This document shows positions 58,546-64,000 of a stretch of 64,000 nt of DNA, in pieces. The translations under genes were made by a program, and so were the position numbers. Under the pieces are notes generated by a model, which was not told where the DNA came from, did no database searches, and was given only the letters and a program-made list of their open reading frames with translations. Source of the stretch: an archaeon (GTDB taxonomy: Archaea > Aenigmatarchaeota > Aenigmatarchaeia > QMZP01 > JAFGSV01). Where the stretch lies: positions 160,163-224,162 of the forward strand of contig JANQNF010000012.1 of assembly GCA_028279705.1 (NCBI GenBank), given 5' to 3'. The first letter of the stretch is position 1. Each line of letters starts with the position of its first letter.

Positions 58546-58956
58546 ATGCCAGCGGATTTCGAGGAAAAGATAAAGAAGGCAATACAGAAGCCTGCGCCCA
58601 GTGCTCCTCCCGGTGGTAAGAGACACTCACCTCCCGTATTCATCAAGATAGAGCGATACAAGGAGCTGCTTGACGACGTGCAGAAGCTAAGGTCTTACAC
58701 GCTCGGTCTCAGGGACGCGCTCGATGCGATGGGAGAGATCGAGAAGGAGCTCAAGACAGCAATGTCGCTGAGCAACAAGGTCCTTGATAAGATCAACATA
58801 ATCATATCATCGCTTGACATGAAGCTTCTTCAGAAGTCCGGGCCAGCTGTTGACACGGAGCACCCGATAAAGCCGCCAGAAGACGTTGAGAACTACGTCA
58901 AGGGGATATACGAGCAGATCGAGAAGCTCAAGACCGAGCTGAAGGCATTGTCCTAA
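58546..58956 (+). CDS. Small coiled-coil protein
   Basis: The protein is 136 residues from the ATG at 58546 (MPADFEEKIKKAIQKPAPSA), with a Pro-rich stretch and a long helical region. The latter includes FIKIERYKELLDDVQKLRSYTLGLRDALDAMGEIEKELKTAM and the C-terminal YEQIEKLKTELKALS. Resembles the coiled-coil protein at 7728 in type but not clearly in sequence. Function unknown. It lies upstream of tRNA-Leu and the ribosomal operon. Confidence 0.7.
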   Translation: MPADFEEKIKKAIQKPAPSAPPGGKRHSPPVFIKIERYKELLDDVQKLRSYTLGLRDALDAMGEIEKELKTAMSLSNKVLDKINIIISSLDMKLLQKSGPAVDTEHPIKPPEDVENYVKGIYEQIEKLKTELKALS

Positions 58957-59001
58957 GCGCTCCTGTCTTTTTAAATTTCTGACCGAATTTATTACTAGCA
59001 C

Positions 59002-59135
59002 GCGGGGGTAGCGAAGTGGTCAAACGCGGCAGATTCATCTTGAGCTCTGAGGGTTCTGATTCTCAGGCTCGTTGAAGTCGATGCTCAAGACCTGCTCTCT
59101 TAGTGAGTTCGTCGGTTCGAGCCCGGCCCCCCGCA
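59002..59135 (+). tRNA. tRNA-Leu (CAA) with a 50-nt intron at a non-canonical position
   Basis: Acceptor GCGGGGG pairs with CCCCCGC, discriminator A; T-arm is GTCGG TTCGAGC CCGGC, and a long variable arm (CTC/GAG) marks a type II tRNA. Removing 59033-59082 gives GCAGG CTCAAGA CCTGC, anticodon CAA. The intron lies after position 30 inside the anticodon stem, not at 37/38. It fits a BHB: central helix CGGC/GTCG, bulges AG/A and AT/G, inner helix TTCA/TGAA. Mature length is 84 nt. Within the intron a stem CTTGAGC can pair with the anticodon loop GCTCAAG. Confidence 0.88.
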
Positions 59136-59256
59136 TTCCTTTCTTTTAACCCGAAAATATCAATATTTTTAAACCTTTCCTGTACAAATAATGAGATACC
59201 GGTTAACCTATGCATATAAAAAGCATGGGTTAAATATTAGGAAGAGAGTGATTGAC

Positions 59257-59616
59257 ATGAAGGTCAGAGGAAAGAACCTGCTCTTAAAAGACCTGATAGT
59301 GAAGCTTGAAGAAAAAGGCAGGCAGGAGAATGTGCCTTTCTGGACGTCACTTGCAAAGAAGCTCAACAGGCCGCGAAGGAAGGCCTATGAAGTAAATCTT
59401 TTCAATCTCGCAAAGAATGCGACAGGAAAGGAGACCGTGGTCGTTCCTGGTTATGTCCTTGGTTCCGGCGAGATAGCAAAGCCGCTTACGATTGCTGCAA
59501 TTAAGTTCACAGGAAAGGCTGAAGAGAAGATAAAGAAGGCTGGCGGAAAGGTCCTTGACATGGAAGATTTCGTCGATAGCAAGCCCAATCTCAAGACAGT
59601 AAGGATCATGGGATGA
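59257..59616 (+). CDS. rpl18e: 50S ribosomal protein L18e
   Basis: The product is about 119 residues from the ATG at 59257 (MKVRGKNLLLKDLIVKLEEK); the track start 22 codons upstream is unlikely. Family features are WTSLAKKLNRPRRKAYEVNLFN and TVVVPGYVLGSGEIAKPLTIAA. It is first in the conserved archaeal order L18e-L13-S9. The stop overlaps the start region of L13. Confidence 0.95.
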   Translation: MKVRGKNLLLKDLIVKLEEKGRQENVPFWTSLAKKLNRPRRKAYEVNLFNLAKNATGKETVVVPGYVLGSGEIAKPLTIAAIKFTGKAEEKIKKAGGKVLDMEDFVDSKPNLKTVRIMG

Positions 59617-59621
59617 TTGTT

Positions 59622-60023
59622 ATGCTGAACATCGACGCTGACGGAATGGTTCTTGGGCGCCTGGCGTCGATTGTTGCCAAACATGTTCTTAACGGCGAAA
59701 GCGTAAACGTGGTCAATGCAGAGAAGCTGGTAATAGTTGGAAGACCGGAAGCCACGCTTTCCGAGTACAAGGAAAAAAGAGCCAGGGGAGACCCATATCA
59801 CGGACCATTCTTCCCAAAGAGTCCTGAGATGGTTTTCAAGAGGACGGTAAGAGGCATGATTCCATACAAAACGGCAAGAGGCAGGGAAGCTTTAAAAAGG
59901 CTCAAGGTCTTTATCTCTATACCAACCGAGCTCAAGGGAACGCAGTTCAGTGTAGTTGAAAACGCAAAGAACAAGGGTGAACAGAAATACATGACGCTAA
60001 AGAAGGTTGCTGATCTCGTATGA
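59622..60023 (+). CDS. rplM: 50S ribosomal protein L13
   Basis: The 133-residue product starts MLNIDADGMVLGRLASIVAK and contains RGDPYHGPFFPKSPEMVFKR and RGMIPYKTARGREALKRLKV. Both are diagnostic of archaeal/eukaryotic L13. I choose the ATG at 59622 after GGATGAT over the one at 59613 that overlaps the L18e stop. The downstream S9 start overlaps its stop (ATGA). Confidence 0.95.
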   Translation: MLNIDADGMVLGRLASIVAKHVLNGESVNVVNAEKLVIVGRPEATLSEYKEKRARGDPYHGPFFPKSPEMVFKRTVRGMIPYKTARGREALKRLKVFISIPTELKGTQFSVVENAKNKGEQKYMTLKKVADLV

Positions 60024-60472
60024 CAAAGAAAAACGAGGACGCTGATGTGAAAAAGGAAGAGACAAAGGCAGCTGACGCAGTATTCTCCACGGGAAAGAGG
60101 AGAAAGGCCGTTGCCAGGGCGAGCATAAAGCCCGGTAAGGGAACAGTCACGCTCAATTCCATGCCGGTAGACATGATTGAGAACAAGACCGTCCAGCTAC
60201 TGGTCAAGGAGCCGCTCATGCTTGTAGGTGACGCCTGGAAGAAGTTCAATATCAAGGCCACCGCCAGGGGAGGCGGCACGATCGGCCAGGCTCAGGCAGC
60301 AAGGCAGGCCATCGCAAAGGCACTGGCAGAGACGCTCGGACCTGACGCAAAGAAGATATTCATGGACTATGACAGGAACATGCTTGTTTACGATCCAAGG
60401 AGGACCGAACCCCACAAGTCGCCGAGGTCTTCACAGGGACCGAGAAGGGCAAAACAAAAGAGTAAGCGTTAG
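60020..60472 (+). CDS. rpsI: 30S ribosomal protein S9
   Basis: The 150-residue product has the S9 core TGKRRKAVARASIKPGKGTVTLNS, ATARGGGTIGQAQAARQAIAKAL and a C-terminal basic tail ending KQKSKR. The N-terminus has a short acidic/charged extension (MTKKNEDADVKKEETKAADA). It overlaps L13 by 4 bases. In most archaea RNA polymerase subunits N/K follow; here a homing endonuclease gene comes next. Confidence 0.95.
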   Translation: MTKKNEDADVKKEETKAADAVFSTGKRRKAVARASIKPGKGTVTLNSMPVDMIENKTVQLLVKEPLMLVGDAWKKFNIKATARGGGTIGQAQAARQAIAKALAETLGPDAKKIFMDYDRNMLVYDPRRTEPHKSPRSSQGPRRAKQKSKR

Positions 60473-60504
60473 ACCTTTATTAAGACAGTGGATATAAACG
60501 TAGT

Positions 60505-61407
60505 ATGGATAAGGACCTACAGGATATAATACAAGGAACACTACTTGGGGATGCTTGTATTACGGTGTCTTCTGGAAAATATTTCAATTATAAACACGTC
60601 GCGAAAGATAGAAAATATCTGGAATGGCAATCTAAGTTTTTGGAGAATTGTGGAATAAAATACCATATAGGCGTTGAGAATAAGATCAGCAAGACTCACC
60701 GTTTAAGTTTTTATATAAATTCCAAGAGAAACGAATTTTTAGACTCTTTGCATGAAAAATGGTATAAAGCGGAGCGCGGGAAAAATATAAAGCAACTACC
60801 ATCGGACATCATAATTACGCCGACAGTTTTGTCGCACTGGTATCTTGGTGATGGCAGCCTGATTCGGCAGAGTGGTAATAGGATACCCAGAATAGTCTTA
60901 GCTACGAACAATTTTTCAGCGGATGAAATCCAAATTCTAATAAATAAACTGGATGACATTGAGCTGAACTTTTACCCACTTTTATCATTAAGCGGGTTCG
61001 GCAAAGGCTCAGAGTGTGGTAGAGTCTTAGTTTCTAGAACAAATGAGGGAACACCCTTCAGATTCTTCAAGATGATAGGATTTGATTGTCCGGTGCAGAT
61101 AAAGCGGTGTTCAACTGGCAGAAAAGGAAAGGGGGCCAAGAAACATTATTTCAAAGACAAGTGGCCGACAGAAGAAGACTGGCTGAGAATATTATCGAAC
61201 GTGGAAGAAACGGGCAAAATAGTAAGGAAAAGGCGGGAGGATTTATCTGTAGATAGGAAAACTATAGCACTTCACACTGGTGTCACTAAAAAACACATAG
61301 AACGTATCGAAACAGGAAGACGTTATCCCAGCGTTGAAGTTTTTAGAAAACTTTTAAATATATTAGACATAAATGCATATTACCTTTTAAAGGAGATAGT
61401 GAAGTGA
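60505..61407 (+). mobile_element. Free-standing LAGLIDADG homing endonuclease with C-terminal HTH
   Basis: The 300-residue product resembles LAGLIDADG_2-type proteins. It starts DLQDIIQGTLLGDACITVSS, contains a second core helix LSHWYLGDGSLIRQSG (acidic residues in both) and FKMIGFDCPVQIKR. An XRE-like HTH lies at the C-terminus (KRREDLSVDRKTIALHTGVTKKHIERIE). It is not inside an intron or intein; it stands between S9 and S10 in the same direction, 32 bases after one and 4 bases before the next. Codon use is strikingly more A/T-rich than the ribosomal genes, indicating recent insertion. Confidence 0.88.
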
Positions 61408-61411
61408 TATC

Positions 61412-61732
61412 ATGGAATTTGCAAGAGTAAAGCTCGCAGGAAGAAACTACAGCGAACTGGAAGAGATATGCGACATGATAAAGGGTATAGCAAAGAAGTA
61501 CGGCGTAGCCGTCAGGGGACCGATGCCGATGCCGACCAAAAAGCTCAAGGTCACCACACTGAAAACTCCTTGCGGTGACGGAACTGGTCATGGCAATGCG
61601 ACGTGGGACAAGTGGGAAATGAGAATCCACAGGAGAATCATTGACATAGGCACAAACGACAGGGCACTCCGGCAGGTCGTCAGGCTTCCAATTCCGGAAG
61701 GCATAAAGATAGACATAGAGTTCAAGGAATGA
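61412..61732 (+). CDS. rpsJ: 30S ribosomal protein S10
   Basis: The 106-residue product begins MEFARVKLAGRNYSELEEIC and contains VRGPMPMPTKKLKVTTLKTPCGDGTG and WEMRIHRRIIDI, the signature of archaeal uS10. In most archaea S10 follows EF-1A; here it directly follows a homing endonuclease gene and neighbours the L18e-S9 operon. It may be translated from the same transcript as S9. Confidence 0.95.
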   Translation: MEFARVKLAGRNYSELEEICDMIKGIAKKYGVAVRGPMPMPTKKLKVTTLKTPCGDGTGHGNATWDKWEMRIHRRIIDIGTNDRALRQVVRLPIPEGIKIDIEFKE

Positions 61733-61926
61733 ACTTTTTCTAAACAGAAAAACAGCAAAAAATACTCCTAAACAGTGGTCGTTTATAAAACTTCTTTTAT
61801 AATAACATATACACCGGTCTTAACGGTTAACCAATAATAATAAATTACCTGTATCCAATTAAAACCAATAACGAAAATGCAAAAACCGGTTTTGCATTTA
61901 ACCGCTGAAGGAATCGGGGCACCTAA

Positions 61927-64000
61927 ATGGTCAATCTAAAGGGTTTAACGTCAGGCAGGAACATTTTGCTCATTCTAGGCGTAGTTGCTCTCGTTTCCTT
62001 CCTCGCTTTCTACCCGGCTTTCATTTCAGCCGCCGACCCGTACGTGACAGTGAGGGTCGCAAACATAGTCAATAACGACAGCATACAGTATGCTAACGTC
62101 AGCCTGATAAACTGTTCAGACGCACACGAGCTCCTCGGATACGGCCTGACCGCGGCCAATGGTTCGGTCTGGATAAACCTGTCGGAAAACGGCGTAACGG
62201 AAGCGAACATAACCCCAGGCTTCATGATCTACGTGAACACCACGGGCCTTATGACATCCCCGGAATACTATTTCAACGCAAGTGACGACAACAATAGCGT
62301 CTGTTACAATTTCACGACAGATGCTTTCACAGAGGAGATGTATCCGACGGACAAGGGAAGCTTCAATATCACGGTGAAGGATTATGTGAGCGGAAGGCCC
62401 GTTCCGAATGCCCGCGTCATGGTTTATGAATATTACAACGTCGAGCATTCCCAGGCAGACAACTACAGGTGTGACAGCGGTGAATGCACCACCGACGATG
62501 ACGGCAACATAATGCTTTTCGCGACAGCCGCCCATAGCGGGAGTACGGTCAACTACTTCTTCAGCGTTTCCCACAGTTACTACGATAACTGGAACACGAC
62601 CATGCAGACATATTCATACGATGGCGTCGGAAACCCGCAGTTCTCCCCGGGCATGAACAGGGACGAGGAGATACGGGTAAACGGGAGCACGACCGTCAGC
62701 GGATACGTCTTTGATGCCTTCAACAGCCAGCCCGTGGCTGACGCGGACGTGACTTTGGTACAACATAACGACAGCACGCACAGCACTCAGATAGGCTTTG
62801 ACAGCACATATTTCTACAACGTCACGACGGATGCGGACGGTAAGTATGAAATAAAGGCTCCAACAGACCTTCTCAACTGCACCTTGATAGTCCAGCTCGA
62901 CCTTCCAAGATACGACATCAACGTCACCGCAGATGGTTACATAAGCAGCATTGACAGGAACCCGTCAGATGGAAGTAACGGTTATTGTGGTTCCCAGAAC
63001 ATAGGCGACATCCATCTCACAGGTGAAGTAAATGTCTCTGGTACAGTACTGGATGATACCACAAAACAGCCCATAGAATCCGCATCGGTGCTCGTTTATA
63101 ACGAGACCATCAACTACACCGCACTTACTCTGTCGGACGGGTCTTTCCTAGTACCGATCAAAAACGTCAGCAACTACACAATTTCGATCACAATGTCAGG
63201 ATATGAAGACAGTGGTGTCATAGTCTCATATGACGGTTACGATGGCAACTATGATTTGGGCCATTACAATCTCACGGGAGCCGCAAACATAACAGGAAGG
63301 ATACTTGACGTCAACAGGAACAGCGCCAACCAGTACATATTGTTGCCCGCCAACGTAACGTTGTCCGGAGGGACATACCCCTACACCGCGTCCAGCGGTT
63401 CTGATGGTAACTTCCAGGTTTATGTGAGAAGCGGGGTTGCTTACGTTCTGGATGTTTCGCGCCCTGGTTACAACACGAATTCAAGCTCGTTTACGGCATC
63501 TGATGGACTGAACTATCGGGGAGATATAACACTGGAAGGAAAATTCAAGGTCAATGGAACCGTCAGGGACGTCGAGGATTGTACCTCAAACGGCTGCAGG
63601 TATGCAGGCGGCGTCCAAAAACCTGAAATCAACGACGTCGACGTGTACGTTTTCGACCTGAACAACGTGAACACGTACAAGGCTGAGACCGATTCCAACG
63701 GAAAGTACTCCGTGAGCATACCTTCGGAAGACCCGTCTCTGTATACGGTCAAATTCTACGCAGAGTATGTCAAGGACGGCTACCACAACACGACGCTCGA
63801 CAACAACGGGAATGGCTTCAGCGCTTCTGCTTACCCGCTTTACAAGAAGCTTGATGCCTACCTGCTTGGCGATACCACGATTGACGGCAAGGTCAGGGAT
63901 GCATATTCACCTTCCGGTTCAAACATATTCATTGAAAATGCGAAGCTGGAAGTGCTCGACTATAATAGCGGTGTCAAACTCTACGAGATCGAGACAGATC
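61927..64000 (+). CDS. Large surface protein with repeated carboxypeptidase-regulatory-like domains (3' end outside window)
   Basis: This frame was missed by the ORF track because no stop is reached within the window. It is open for at least 691 codons from the ATG at 61927. A signal-anchor (NILLILGVVALVSFLAFYPAFISAA, residues 13-37) precedes tandem beta domains of the CarboxypepD_reg type: TVSGYVFDAFNSQPVADADV, NVSGTVLDDTTKQPIESASV, NITGRILDVNRN, KVNGTVRDVEDC, TIDGKVRDAYSPSG. Abundant N-x-S/T sites suggest heavy glycosylation. It is probably an S-layer-like or adhesin protein on the cell surface. Upstream sequence has TATA-like AT-rich stretches. Confidence 0.85.
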   Translation, partial: MVNLKGLTSGRNILLILGVVALVSFLAFYPAFISAADPYVTVRVANIVNNDSIQYANVSLINCSDAHELLGYGLTAANGSVWINLSENGVTEANITPGFMIYVNTTGLMTSPEYYFNASDDNNSVCYNFTTDAFTEEMYPTDKGSFNITVKDYVSGRPVPNARVMVYEYYNVEHSQADNYRCDSGECTTDDDGNIMLFATAAHSGSTVNYFFSVSHSYYDNWNTTMQTYSYDGVGNPQFSPGMNRDEEIRVNGSTTVSGYVFDAFNSQPVADADVTLVQHNDSTHSTQIGFDSTYFYNVTTDADGKYEIKAPTDLLNCTLIVQLDLPRYDINVTADGYISSIDRNPSDGSNGYCGSQNIGDIHLTGEVNVSGTVLDDTTKQPIESASVLVYNETINYTALTLSDGSFLVPIKNVSNYTISITMSGYEDSGVIVSYDGYDGNYDLGHYNLTGAANITGRILDVNRNSANQYILLPANVTLSGGTYPYTASSGSDGNFQVYVRSGVAYVLDVSRPGYNTNSSSFTASDGLNYRGDITLEGKFKVNGTVRDVEDCTSNGCRYAGGVQKPEINDVDVYVFDLNNVNTYKAETDSNGKYSVSIPSEDPSLYTVKFYAEYVKDGYHNTTLDNNGNGFSASAYPLYKKLDAYLLGDTTIDGKVRDAYSPSGSNIFIENAKLEVLDYNSGVKLYEIETD

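Noticed and set aside
59002-59135. Reading the tRNA as Met (CAT) or a UCA-type tRNA from the TTCAT segment after the D-arm.
   Set aside because: The long variable arm is of type II (Leu/Ser), and the 3' side of the anticodon arm reads CTCAAGA-CCTGC, which needs removal of the 50-nt intron and gives Leu(CAA).
1-64000. CRISPR arrays, insertion sequences, transposases and rRNA genes.
   Set aside because: I saw no regularly spaced repeats, no DDE or HUH transposase-like proteins and no rRNA sequence while reading the window. A tool-based search could still find degraded pieces.

Overview
The window is archaeal and gene-dense. Archaeal hallmarks include diphthine synthase, RadA, replication protein A, DnaG-type primase, Alba, class I CCA-adding enzyme, RtcB with archease, ribosomal proteins L18e and S26e, TrmB-type regulators, KaiC-like ATPases, type IV pilins with archaeal leader peptides, tRNA genes with bulge-helix-bulge (BHB) introns, and TATA-led, often leaderless promoters. 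Form III RuBisCO with AMP phosphorylase and ribose-1,5-bisphosphate isomerase, together with many small unrecognised membrane proteins, suggests a DPANN-type archaeon. That placement is inference; I cannot name a phylum.

Layout. 1-4.2 kb: a TrmB regulator cut by the window edge, dphB, then a four-gene accessory block (a minimal kinase-like protein, an HExxH protein, two unknowns) whose two leading genes share a duplicated promoter module. 4.2-23.3 kb: a large secretion-like locus. It has four small polytopic membrane proteins, two coiled-coil proteins, a VirB11/FlaI-type ATPase, a double T2SF-domain membrane platform, an 859-residue Cys-rich membrane protein, a run of pilin-like proteins, and three proteins carrying bacterial cell-wall hydrolase domains (a lysozyme/glucosaminidase-like domain, M23, and an L,D-transpeptidase plus amidase_3 fusion). 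This is the strongest candidate for an undescribed system: a pilus-like machine that could display or deliver murein hydrolases against bacteria.

23.4-31.7 kb: Alba, enolase, a bacterial-type phosphoglycerate mutase, and the AMP phosphorylase/RuBisCO III/R15P isomerase set. Together these can convert AMP to 3-phosphoglycerate and on to PEP. 31.7-35.3 kb: intron-containing tRNA-Cys, a small regulator, RadC, RadA and RPA. 35.4-41.5 kb: a second, more ordinary type IV pilus locus whose ATPase carries an intein with a LAGLIDADG endonuclease, plus S26e.

41.6-43.5 kb: rtcB and archease. The rtcB reading frame is broken by two short insertions. One forms an essentially perfect BHB intron (28 nt) and the other a good candidate (33 nt). 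Removing both restores a canonical RtcB, so the RNA-splicing ligase appears to need splicing of its own mRNA. 44-55.2 kb: housekeeping genes (KaiC-like, AAA+ ATPase, peptidases, DnaG, Toprim, CBS, CCA, Trk potassium uptake).

55.2-56.35 kb: a 1.05-kb cassette encoding a nucleotidyltransferase/HEPN pair, flanked by a 21-bp duplication of the tRNA-Gly 3' end, which is a signature of site-specific integration. 56.4-64 kb: a beta-propeller protein divergent from a second TrmB gene, tRNA-Leu with an intron at a non-canonical position, the L18e-L13-S9 operon, a free-standing homing endonuclease, S10, and the start of a large surface protein that runs off the window. No intergenic gap exceeds about 300 bases, and I saw no CRISPR array, insertion sequence or rRNA gene.
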